A DNA stretch of 64,000 bases, from contig NZ_WGLM01000005.1 in the NCBI RefSeq assembly GCF_016125575.1, positions 372,001 to 436,000 of the forward strand. The letters are read 5' to 3'. The notes under the pieces are model-generated. The model did no database searches. It was not told the DNA's origin and saw nothing but the letters and a program-made list of their open reading frames with translations. Source of the stretch: Limimaricola sp. Its GTDB lineage: Bacteria > Pseudomonadota > Alphaproteobacteria > Rhodobacterales > Rhodobacteraceae. Shown piece by piece: positions 1-7,394 of the stretch; position 1 is the first letter of the stretch, and each line of letters begins with the position of its first letter. The translations under genes and the position numbers were made by a program.

Positions 1-229
1 ACGGGCCCTGTGCCGCCTGCCATTGCAGGCGCAGGTCGGTCGTCAGAGCGCCGCTGGCGGGCCAGCCAAGCGCCGTGTCGTAACTGTCGGCGGGCGTCCA
101 TGCACCGCTGCCGGTGACGGCCAGACGGCCATGCAGCCCATCGGCTGCCGCAGACCCGGCCAGGCCGAGAATGGCCAGCGCTGCGGCCGCCTTGTGCACC
201 CACGGCCTTGCGCCATTACCGACGGTCAT
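1..229 (-). CDS. Secreted or outer-membrane protein of the ABC export operon, N-terminal part only
   Basis: An open frame runs from an ATG at 229 to the window edge without a stop (76 codons visible). The first 30 residues form a signal peptide: a short polar start, a hydrophobic stretch rich in Ala and Leu, then a G-S-A-A-A-D cleavage region. The mature start alternates polar and hydrophobic residues (LHGRLAVTG..., DLRLQWQA), as in an outer-membrane beta-barrel, but this is inference from a short piece. The ATG overlaps the stop of the upstream ATPase gene by 14 bases, so it is the fifth gene of the same operon and probably the envelope partner of the transporter. The family cannot be named because the C-terminal part lies outside the window. 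Confidence 0.6.
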   Translation of the reverse strand, partial: MTVGNGARPWVHKAAAALAILGLAGSAAADGLHGRLAVTGSGAWTPADSYDTALGWPASGALTTDLRLQWQAAQGP

Positions 230-920
230 CCGACACCACCTTTCCATCAACCACCTCGATATGCCGCCGAGACCTGTCGATCACCCTTGCATCATGGCTG
301 CTGATCAGGAAGGTCGTGCCCGATGCGCGGTTGAGGTCCGACATCAGCCCGATCAGGCCATCGGCATTCGTGCTGTCGAGGTTCGCCGTCGGCTCGTCGG
401 CCAGAACGATGACCGGGCGCGTCACCAGCGCGCGCGCCACCGCCACGCGCTGTTGTTGCCCGCCTGACAGGTAGGCGGGCCGCCGGTCGGCCAACGCGCC
501 GATGCCAACCTCATCCAGCGCGACGCGCGCGCGTTCGGCCCGTTCGGCCGGACCGACGCCCAGAAGCTGCAGGGTCAGCGCCACGTTCTCCAGCGCCGAA
601 AGGACGGGGACAAGGTTGTAGGCCTGAAATACGAAACCGATCCTGTGCAATCGCAGTGCTGCCCGCGCGCCCGACGACAGCGCGGTCACCTCCTGACCGT
701 CGATCTCCACCGTGCCGGATGTCGGCCGGTCCAGTCCGCCGATCATGTTCAGAAGGGTCGTCTTGCCTGACCCGGACGGCCCGGCCAGCGTCGCGAAATC
801 ACCCGGTGCGAGGTCAAGATCGATACCGCTGAGCGCCGGCACGTCTACAGCACCCACGCGATAGACCTTTGTCACACCGCGGCAGCGCACGATGGGGGAC
901 ACTTGGGTATCAGGTTTCAT
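216..920 (-). CDS. ABC transporter ATP-binding protein (MacB/LolD type)
   Basis: This 234-residue ATPase should power the two FtsX-like permeases encoded just upstream. It has a Walker A motif GPSGSGKTT near residues 47-55, the signature LSGGQ at 151-155, a Walker B IVLADE at 171-176 and an H-loop histidine near 209. Length and motif spacing fit the MacB/LolD/FtsE subfamily, which moves lipoproteins or other hydrophobic cargo out of the inner membrane rather than importing solutes. Its start overlaps the end of the preceding permease gene by 11 bases, so the two are translationally coupled. The cargo is not shown by the sequence; the LolA-like first gene suggests a lipid or lipoprotein. Confidence 0.9.
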   Translation of the reverse strand: MKPDTQVSPIVRCRGVTKVYRVGAVDVPALSGIDLDLAPGDFATLAGPSGSGKTTLLNMIGGLDRPTSGTVEIDGQEVTALSSGARAALRLHRIGFVFQAYNLVPVLSALENVALTLQLLGVGPAERAERARVALDEVGIGALADRRPAYLSGGQQQRVAVARALVTRPVIVLADEPTANLDSTNADGLIGLMSDLNRASGTTFLISSHDARVIDRSRRHIEVVDGKVVSDDRR

Positions 921-2139
921 GGCTCATCGCCTCCACGGGATTGGCGCGCGCCGCGCGCGCGGCCGGCCAAAGCGCTACAAGCACGCCAAGGGCCCAGATC
1001 AGTGCCGCCTCGCGTAGCGACAGCGCCATGTCAAAATGCGGGTAGAGCATTCGCGAGCCGCCAAAATACTCTGCCCCTTGCGCCAGCCCACCGAGATCGA
1101 CGCCGCCGGAAAGGCCCCATGTCAGCGCGGCCGAGGCAACGAACCCCACTGCGACGCCCAGCCCCACCAACAGCGCGGATTCGACGCAAACAAGCGCGAG
1201 GATCAGCCGTGGCTTCATCCCAAGGGCCATCAGCAGGCCAAATTCGCGGACCCTCTCGAACACCGCCATCAGCTGCGTGTTGACGATGCCAATCGCCATC
1301 AGGACAAAGACGATGCCCAGCCAGATCCAGACATAACTGCCCATCGCGCTGTCCATCGCCGCGGCCATCGGCGAAAGCGCCGTCCATGGCTTCACGTCAA
1401 GCTCCGGCGCCGCGGCCTTCAACGACGTCACCGCTGCGCCCAGTTGGCCATTGTCGGGCACGCGAAACGCGATCTCTGAAATGTCGCTGCCGATGCCCAA
1501 CATCTGCTGCACGGTGCGTTGCCCGGTGAACGCATACCCGTCCTCGATCGCCGTGTTGCCGGCAAAAACCCCCGCCACGACAAAGCCGCGCTGCGCCAGC
1601 GTGCCATCGGCGGCCTGTGCCATCACGATCACCCGGCGGCCAAGCTGCGTGCGCAACCGCTCCAGCAGATGCCGCCCCAGCACGATCTCGCCATCATCGG
1701 GTCCGGTCAGGTAACTCCCCTCGACCACCATGTCGGGGATGGTCGAGATGCGTGCCTCGCTGGCGGGATCGACGCCCATCAGCGACAGCGGCAAAGTCTT
1801 GTATTCGCTCTGGATCACCGCCGGCACCGTCACCCGTGACGCCCAGCCGCCAATCGGCGCGGCATTCAGCGTGGCGCTCAATTCGGGCGAAGGTGCGGGC
1901 ATCCTGTGATCCAGCACCGGATCGTCCAGCCAGCCCTGCGCGTGGATCTGGCCGCTGCCGGTCAGAAGCTCCAGCGTGGCGTCACGGCTCGACTGCGCCC
2001 AGGCCTGCATCATCGCGTCCAGCGTCAGGACCGAGAACAGGCCCGCCGCCACGACGATCGCGGTGATCGCCGCCCGGCGCGGATTGCGCCACAGGTTGCG
2101 CCAGGCCAGCGCCATCAGCAAAGACCAGGCCGCGTTCAT
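910..2139 (-). CDS. FtsX-like ABC transporter permease
   Basis: A 409-residue inner-membrane permease of the MacB/LolC/LolE type. One membrane segment lies at residues 20-40, followed by a large periplasmic domain (MacB_PCD-like, roughly 50-260), then three membrane segments in the C-terminal third, where the FtsX-domain pattern (VNTQLMAVFERVREFGLLMALG) is clear. The start overlaps the stop of the other permease gene by 4 bases (ATGA). It probably forms a heterodimer with that second permease and is driven by the ATPase downstream. The substrate is unknown. Confidence 0.88.
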   Translation of the reverse strand: MNAAWSLLMALAWRNLWRNPRRAAITAIVVAAGLFSVLTLDAMMQAWAQSSRDATLELLTGSGQIHAQGWLDDPVLDHRMPAPSPELSATLNAAPIGGWASRVTVPAVIQSEYKTLPLSLMGVDPASEARISTIPDMVVEGSYLTGPDDGEIVLGRHLLERLRTQLGRRVIVMAQAADGTLAQRGFVVAGVFAGNTAIEDGYAFTGQRTVQQMLGIGSDISEIAFRVPDNGQLGAAVTSLKAAAPELDVKPWTALSPMAAAMDSAMGSYVWIWLGIVFVLMAIGIVNTQLMAVFERVREFGLLMALGMKPRLILALVCVESALLVGLGVAVGFVASAALTWGLSGGVDLGGLAQGAEYFGGSRMLYPHFDMALSLREAALIWALGVLVALWPAARAARANPVEAMSHET

Positions 2140-3356
2140 GCCGCCCTCATCGCCGGAACCGGCTCCAGCCGGCGCAGACGCAGGAACACACCCGTCCCGG
2201 CCAGGGCGATACAGGCCACCATCACCGCAGGCGGGCTAAGCGCACTGGTCCAGCTGAGCGTGGGATAAAGCCGCGGCGGCAGACCCCAGAGGGCAAGCGC
2301 CCCCTCGAAGCCCGGAAACACGATGCCCCGCACCTGCAACCACGCCGCCAGCGCCGCCCCCAGCCCCGCGCCGATGCCATTGCCCATGACGGACAGCATC
2401 AACAGCTCCATCCAGACCAGCCGGCCGATCTGCATCGGCCGCATACCCAGCGCCAGCAGCATCCCGAATTCGCGCGTCCGCTCCAGCACCGACATCAGCA
2501 GCGTGTTGAGGATGATGAAGACCACGACGATCACCAACGTCGCGTACCAGAACAGCGCCGTTGCGAAATCGAGCGTGATGCCCTGTTGCAGCGCAGGCTC
2601 CAGCGCTGCCCAGTCGCGCAGAACAAGCCCTTGGGATTGCGCAAGCTGCGTCAAGGCGGGCTGCGCGCGCTGCACCGCGCCCAGCGACGGCCCAGAGAGC
2701 GCGATCACGTTGGCCGCGTCACCAAGCCCAAAACTCTCTTGAAACCGCGCCAGCGGCATTTCGGCCACCTGCCGGTCGATCTCGGCCATGCCGGTGTGAA
2801 AGAGACCGACGATGCGCAGGCTGTCGGCCGCAATGCCGCCATCTGCGCTTGACCCCAGCAACGTGACACGGTCGCCCAGCGATAGCTTGAGATTGCGCGC
2901 CAATACGTCACCCAGCACGATCGCATCGCTGTCGGAGGCGGCAAGATAACGACCGTGGTGCACTGTCGCCTGCAACCGCGAAACCTGCACCTCGGCTGTC
3001 GGATCCACGCCAATGACCGCCCCGCCATAGCTGAGCTCGCCGTTCGACAGGATCACGTAGGTCGAAGCACGCGGCGCGGCGGCGGTCACGCCGGGCACCT
3101 TGCGCGCCGCCGCGGCCAGATCGCCCGGCGCTGCTATCGTCTTGCGAATGTCGGGATCGGCCAGATAGCCCGGCGGCTGGATCTGCGCGAAACCATCCAG
3201 CAGACGCAGTGCGTTGCCCTTCATCGTGTCATAGATGCCCAGCTGAAACGACAGCATGAACACCAGCAGCATCGTGGTCAGTACCATGCTGATCAGGCTG
3301 AGACCGGTGCGCACCGGTCGCCGCCAGAGGTTCCGCCATGCCATCACCGCCAGCAT
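2136..3356 (-). CDS. FtsX-like ABC transporter permease
   Basis: A 406-residue permease, paralogous to the next gene of the operon. It shows an N-terminal membrane segment, a periplasmic MacB-type domain, and C-terminal membrane segments with the motif NTLLMSVLERTREFGMLLALG. It starts three bases after the stop of the LolA-like gene and overlaps the following permease by 4 bases. Two different FtsX-type permeases with one ATPase is the arrangement of LolCDE-like exporters. A canonical LolCDE would normally have a LolC/E pair elsewhere in the genome, so this is probably a dedicated additional exporter. Confidence 0.88.
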   Translation of the reverse strand: MLAVMAWRNLWRRPVRTGLSLISMVLTTMLLVFMLSFQLGIYDTMKGNALRLLDGFAQIQPPGYLADPDIRKTIAAPGDLAAAARKVPGVTAAAPRASTYVILSNGELSYGGAVIGVDPTAEVQVSRLQATVHHGRYLAASDSDAIVLGDVLARNLKLSLGDRVTLLGSSADGGIAADSLRIVGLFHTGMAEIDRQVAEMPLARFQESFGLGDAANVIALSGPSLGAVQRAQPALTQLAQSQGLVLRDWAALEPALQQGITLDFATALFWYATLVIVVVFIILNTLLMSVLERTREFGMLLALGMRPMQIGRLVWMELLMLSVMGNGIGAGLGAALAAWLQVRGIVFPGFEGALALWGLPPRLYPTLSWTSALSPPAVMVACIALAGTGVFLRLRRLEPVPAMRAA

Positions 3357-3359
3357 GGT

Positions 3360-4139
3360 CTAGTTGCGGGGATTCTGGAGGTTGGAGCGCGTGAAGGTGT
3401 AGGCGGGCAGGCTGATGTCGAAACTGGCCTGCGTGGTTTCCACCCGCGTCCACTGGCCCGCCGGGCTGACCGGGCGCATTGTCAGGACGGCCGGGTAGAT
3501 GCGCCCGCCCATCTGGCTCAACCGATCGACCGTCATCGTGCGCACCGGCTGCATGCCCTGATCAAAGTAGGTTTCACCAAGAAAGACACCGTCATCGCGC
3601 ACCTGCGCGGTCAGCTTGCCCCAGACGACGGGCGCGCCGGGCTTGGGCACCGCCTCGACAGTATAGACGGTATGGCCGCCGCTCTGCCCCGTGCCGATGA
3701 TGCGATGGGTGTAAAGCGTCAGCACATCGTCGGACTTGGCCAGATCGTCATACGAGAAATCGGATCCCATCCAGCTTTGCGCAAGCATCGAAGCGGGCAG
3801 TTTGATGACCTGATTGAGCTTGGGGTTGAATACCCATGTGTCATTGCCGATCTTCAGCGTCGCATTGCCCGCATCACCCGGTGGATCAGTGAAACGGACA
3901 AGCGCCTTGTCGGTGCCTTGGGTCCAGCTTTGCATGGTTGAATGCCGCTCCCAGTCGGGGCGGTGAATGGTCATCGTCATCGTGGTGGCCGAACTGGTGG
4001 CCCGCCAGTTGTTGAAGGCCGCGCGCAGCAGAGCTGTGGCGTCTGGTGCGGCCAGCACGGGCCCGGCACCAAGGACCACGGCCAGCGGCAGCATCAGCAG
4101 CGCGCGGCGCAGCCTGTCTGGCAAGACGGTCTCGGGCAT
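3360..4139 (-). CDS. Outer membrane lipoprotein-sorting protein (LolA-like)
   Basis: A 259-residue exported protein with a signal peptide (Arg-rich start, hydrophobic LLMLPLAVVLGAGPVLA, cleavage near residue 30). The rest matches the LolA-like lipoprotein-sorting family often found first in FtsX/MacB-type operons, with conserved patterns such as WERHSTMQSW, WVFNPKLNQVIKL and YDDLAKSDD. It probably acts in the periplasm as a carrier of hydrophobic cargo handed over by the transporter. It is the promoter-proximal gene of the operon and is divergent from a TetR regulator, with a palindrome in the shared intergenic region. The assignment rests on sequence pattern; the cargo is unknown. Confidence 0.75.
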   Translation of the reverse strand: MPETVLPDRLRRALLMLPLAVVLGAGPVLAAPDATALLRAAFNNWRATSSATTMTMTIHRPDWERHSTMQSWTQGTDKALVRFTDPPGDAGNATLKIGNDTWVFNPKLNQVIKLPASMLAQSWMGSDFSYDDLAKSDDVLTLYTHRIIGTGQSGGHTVYTVEAVPKPGAPVVWGKLTAQVRDDGVFLGETYFDQGMQPVRTMTVDRLSQMGGRIYPAVLTMRPVSPAGQWTRVETTQASFDISLPAYTFTRSNLQNPRN

Positions 4140-4197
4140 GGCGGCCTCCGTTCAACGCCGCGGCCAAACCGGCCAACAGCATAGGCAAAAGACTTTT

Positions 4198-4213
4198 TGG
4201 ACCACCCGGTCCA
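4198..4213. promoter_or_regulatory. Candidate TetR operator (palindrome)
   Basis: TGGACCACCCGGTCCA is a perfect 6-bp inverted repeat with a 4-bp spacer in the 115-bp gap between the divergent LolA-like and TetR genes. An overlapping half-site (GGTC) follows a few bases downstream. Position and symmetry fit autoregulation by the TetR protein together with repression of the export operon. This is inferred from position only. Confidence 0.5.
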
Positions 4214-4254
4214 TACCACTGGTCTAATCTTTCGAAGGCGCTATAGTCAACCCT

Positions 4255-4920
4255 ATGACTCGCAAGCGCCTCGATAATCTCGATCCTGACCGGCAGGAGC
4301 TTCTGTTCAGCAATGCGGCCGAGGAATTCGCGGCGCATGGTTATGACGCCGCCTCGCTCAACCGCATCCTCGACCGCGCGGGAATGAGCAAAAGCTCGCT
4401 CTATTACTACTTCGACGACAAGGCCGACCTCTTTACCACGCTGATCGAACGCGCGATGGGGCTGATCCTGCGCGAGGTCGGCGGTTTTGACCCCGCGCGC
4501 CTTTCCGCGGCAAGCTTCTGGCCCGAACTGACGGCCCTGGCGCATCGCTTTGTCGTGGTCAGCGGGCGCAATGCGTGGTTCGTCAAGGTCGGGCGGCTGT
4601 TCTACCGTCTGCGCGGGCGAGAGAAGGGGCACGACCCGACCGCCCGCACCTTTCAGGCCGCGCGGCTGTGGGTCAGCGCATTGATCCAGCGTGGCCAGTC
4701 GCTGGGCGTCGTGCGCAGCGATCTGCCACTTGATCTGCTGGTCGACATGACAATGGCCGTGGGCGAAGCGATGGACCGCTGGTTCGTCGTCCACTGGGAT
4801 GAGATGAGCGCCGATGAAAGGCTGACCATGACGGATCGTCAGATCGCGCTGGTCCGCCAGATGCTCAGCCCGCCCGCGCCTGACGCCCCGACAGAGCGCG
4901 CGCCACAGCCGGACCTGTGA
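4255..4920 (+). CDS. TetR/AcrR family transcriptional regulator
   Basis: A 221-residue regulator. The N-terminal helix-turn-helix is typical of TetR proteins (LFSNAAEEFAAHGYDAASL ... RAGMSKSSLYYYFDDKADL, roughly residues 18-62), and the C-terminal part is a variable helical ligand domain. It is divergent from the LolA-like/FtsX export operon, which it probably represses until a ligand is bound. Its 3' end overlaps the convergent AbrB-family gene by about 56 bases. The ligand cannot be read from the sequence. Confidence 0.88.
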   Translation: MTRKRLDNLDPDRQELLFSNAAEEFAAHGYDAASLNRILDRAGMSKSSLYYYFDDKADLFTTLIERAMGLILREVGGFDPARLSAASFWPELTALAHRFVVVSGRNAWFVKVGRLFYRLRGREKGHDPTARTFQAARLWVSALIQRGQSLGVVRSDLPLDLLVDMTMAVGEAMDRWFVVHWDEMSADERLTMTDRQIALVRQMLSPPAPDAPTERAPQPDL

Positions 4921-5926
4921 GCAGCACCAGCAAAAAGCGCGCCATCTGCATCGACATCACGAAAGGCACATCGACATGGGTCGAGGCCGACAGGATGGCG
5001 ACCGAATCCGCGCCACCGGGGCTTGTGGCAAGGTAGGCCGTCAGCGGATCGACATCCGCCACCACCACCAGCACCGCCGCCGCGCCGCCGCAGGCCGCAA
5101 TCAACGTCAGGATCGCCCCGAGGACGCGGGGAAAGACCCGCGCGGCATGGGCCAGGATCGCCGGGGTAAAGCGCAGCCCGATCGCCCAGCCGATGCCGCA
5201 ATAGGCCAGCGCCAGCAGCCAAGGCGGCAACATCAGCGTGACCGCGCCCGACCAGCTGAGCGCGATGCCCCCCAGCATCGGCGTCAGGAACGGCCCACCC
5301 GGCAGTTTCAGCGCCTGGCCCCCGAAGGAAAAGAGCGCCGCCAGCGCCACTGTCAGCGCGATGCCCAGCGGCGGCATCGCCTGGAACCAGATGACCGGGT
5401 CGGCGGCATGGCCATGCGCGCCGAAGGCCCGCGCGACAAGGGCAGCCGCAAGTGCGACGCAAGCCACCCGCAGGTATTGCATGAAAGCCACCAGACGAAT
5501 GTCGGCGCCGTAATCCTGACTGAGCAGTGTCATCACCGAGGCGGCACCGGGGGCAGAGCCCCAGATCGCCGTCGTGCCCGGCAGCAGGCCTGACCGCGTC
5601 AACAGCCAGCCAAGCAGCGCCGCGATAACCAGCGTCGAGAGCGTGCCAGCCCCCACGACTTGCCAGCGCGCGGCGATCTCGGGGATCAGGCTGGGTGGCA
5701 GGATGCCCGCGATCATCAGCCCGACAAGGCCCTGCGCCATCGTCATCACCCTGCCCGGCATCTGCAGTCCGGCACCGCGCACCGCCATCAGCACGGCCGC
5801 GGCCATCGGGCCCAGTAGCAGCGCGGCCGGCAGGTGCGCCAGCTCCAGCAGGACAGTTGCGATGACCGAGAGGGCCAGTAGTCCGCCCCACCCTTTCACC
5901 GCCATCCATGCCACTTTTCGGGTCAT
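4865..5926 (-). CDS. AbrB-family membrane protein (ammonia monooxygenase-like family)
   Basis: A 353-residue polytopic membrane protein with about ten hydrophobic segments and an internal duplication. Both halves carry a pattern of the type PxxxLLGPMxAA / GAxLPxPG (LPAALLLGPMAAAVL; TAYLATSPGGADSVA), typical of the AbrB (PF05145) family named after an E. coli gene. I chose ATG 5926 because the upstream in-frame extension to 6007 is Arg/Cys-rich and not membrane-like. The function of this family is not established; transport is likely. The 3' end is convergent with and overlaps the TetR gene. Confidence 0.8.
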   Translation of the reverse strand: MTRKVAWMAVKGWGGLLALSVIATVLLELAHLPAALLLGPMAAAVLMAVRGAGLQMPGRVMTMAQGLVGLMIAGILPPSLIPEIAARWQVVGAGTLSTLVIAALLGWLLTRSGLLPGTTAIWGSAPGAASVMTLLSQDYGADIRLVAFMQYLRVACVALAAALVARAFGAHGHAADPVIWFQAMPPLGIALTVALAALFSFGGQALKLPGGPFLTPMLGGIALSWSGAVTLMLPPWLLALAYCGIGWAIGLRFTPAILAHAARVFPRVLGAILTLIAACGGAAAVLVVVADVDPLTAYLATSPGGADSVAILSASTHVDVPFVMSMQMARFLLVLLTGPAVARALSGRQARAG

Positions 5927-6297
5927 CACCACGTTCCACGCTCCACGCCTCGTTCGCCTACAGCCGCACCCCGCCGGGCGCAACGGCCAGCAGCGCAGAG
6001 TGACCATTGCAACCGCGCGCCGCTACCGATTCGACGTGGCGGGCCTGGAACATCTGTTCCGATCCGGCGCGCTAGAGGGTCACTTCAAGGAACGTCTGTT
6101 CCGGTATTCGCGTCGACAGCACGACATTGATCTGCCATCGGGCGATCGGGCGAACAGGCGTTCTGGCCAGAACCGGACAGTCGAAATATTGGCCTTAATT
6201 ATCTGAATATATTGAAATAACCATGCGTCAGGCGCATCTCGATCAGGCAAAGGGCCGGCCCCGATTTTCCCGACCCGGACGAAAGGAAGCACGCGCG
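5927..6297. other. Intergenic region between AbrB-family and YeeE genes
   Basis: This 371-bp divergent intergenic stretch holds no convincing gene. Its right end becomes AT-rich around 6180-6220 and contains the palindrome listed separately. The rest is GC-rich and featureless to the eye. Confidence 0.5.
6199..6220. promoter_or_regulatory. AT-rich palindrome, candidate BigR/SqrR-type operator
   Basis: A 22-bp imperfect palindrome (18 of 22 positions symmetric) centred on AATATATT with outer arms TTAT and ATAA lies about 80 bp upstream of the YeeE-like start. BigR/SqrR-type ArsR repressors, which sense sulfide or persulfide, bind AT-rich palindromes at promoters of similar sulfur genes. No repressor gene is in this window, so the link is inference. 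Confidence 0.4.
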
Positions 6298-6738
6298 ATG
6301 TTGATCGGACTTATACCAACTGCATGGGCCATTGGCGCGTTGGGCGGCCTTATGATCGGCCTTGCGGCCGCGTCGTTCCTGCTGATCAACGGCCGGATCA
6401 TGGGGGCAAGCGGTATTCTTGGCGGGTTGATTGACGGCTCCGGCCAGGACAACCCCGGCGAGCGCACCGCGTTTCTGGCCGGCCTGATCGGTGTGCCGGC
6501 CCTGCTGGTGGCGCTCGGCCATGACGCACCCATGCACCTGACCGGCAATGTCACCTTGCTGGCAATTGCGGGGCTACTGGTGGGAGTGGGCACCCGGATG
6601 GCCAACGGCTGTACGAGCGGGCATGGCGTCGTCGGCATCGCCCGGCTGTCGATACGCGGAATCGTGGCCACGCTGGCCTATCTTCTGGCCGGTTTCATCA
6701 CCATGGCGGTAGGCCGCCACGTTCTGGGGATCATCTGA
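6298..6738 (+). CDS. YeeE/YedE family sulfur transporter, first half-protein
   Basis: A 146-residue membrane protein with four hydrophobic segments. It carries the YeeE/YedE (sulphur transport, PF04143) hallmark [16 protein letters not shown], whose cysteine is thought to handle thiosulfate or related sulfur compounds. ATG 6298 was chosen because AAGGAAG lies just upstream and hydrophobic sequence begins at once; the longer frame from 6223 adds a polar tail. Its stop shares a base with the next start (TGATG). Full-length YeeE is about twice as long, so the two genes together make one transporter. Confidence 0.85.
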   Translation: MLIGLIPTAWAIGALGGLMIGLAAASFLLINGRIMGASGILGGLIDGSGQDNPGERTAFLAGLIGVPALLVALGHDAPMHLTGNVTLLAIAGLLVGVGTRMANGCTSGHGVVGIARLSIRGIVATLAYLLAGFITMAVGRHVLGII

Positions 6739-7172
6739 TGCGCATTCTGTTTTCGGCCTTCGCAGGCGGCTTTTTTGGCCTTGGCCTTTTGATTTCCGGC
6801 ATGACCGATACCGCCCGTGTCCAGGGCTGGCTGGACCTTTTCGGCGCATGGGACCCAACGTTGGCCTTCGTGCTGGGCGGCGCGATCATTCCGATGTTCA
6901 TCGCATGGCGGATCGCGGCCCGGCGCAAGCACGCCCTGCTGGGCGATGCCATCCCTGCCCTGCCGCCGCAGGTGATCGACGCGAAATTGCTGGGCGGCTC
7001 GGCCCTGTTCGGGGTCGGTTGGGCGCTTGTCGGCCTCTGCCCCGGCCCGGCGCTGGCTGTTCTCGGCTTCGGCGGACAAGGCGCGGTGATCTTCGCAGGC
7101 GCCATGGCGGCGGGCATGGTCGGCTGGCGCTGGGCCACGACGGCCAACGGCGCGCGGACGGTGGATGCCTGA
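6738..7172 (+). CDS. YeeE/YedE family protein, second half-protein (DUF6691-like)
   Basis: A 144-residue membrane protein that completes the split transporter. It has four hydrophobic segments and the second family motif VGLCPGPAL, again with a cysteine on the presumed path of the sulfur substrate. It overlaps the first half by one base, so expression is coupled and the two should act 1:1. The gene ends 12 bases before the tRNA-Arg gene on the other strand. Substrate specificity (thiosulfate or another sulfur species) is inferred from the family. Confidence 0.85.
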   Translation: MRILFSAFAGGFFGLGLLISGMTDTARVQGWLDLFGAWDPTLAFVLGGAIIPMFIAWRIAARRKHALLGDAIPALPPQVIDAKLLGGSALFGVGWALVGLCPGPALAVLGFGGQGAVIFAGAMAAGMVGWRWATTANGARTVDA

Positions 7173-7184
7173 TTAACGGGAACT

Positions 7185-7261
7185 TGGCGCACCCAAGAGG
7201 ATTCGAACCTCTGGCCTCTGCCTTCGGAGGGCAGCGCTCTATCCAGCTGAGCTATGGGTGC
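7185..7261 (-). tRNA. tRNA-Arg (anticodon CCG)
   Basis: The minus strand folds as a 77-nt tRNA with encoded CCA. The acceptor GCACCCA pairs with TGGGTGC, the D arm reads GCTCAGCTGGATAGAGC, the anticodon loop CTCCGAA carries CCG, and the T arm contains GGTTCGAATCC. It reads CGG arginine codons. Confidence 0.96.
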
Positions 7262-7394
7262 CTTCGGCGCTCATAGCAACAACACCGGGGCGCCGCAACG
7301 GTCAAACATGCGGCCACGGCTTCGGGTTGACGCGCGCCGGTGACTGAGGGGACACTGGGCAAAGCTCTCGCTGTTTGAGGGAGGTGCCTGCCCG

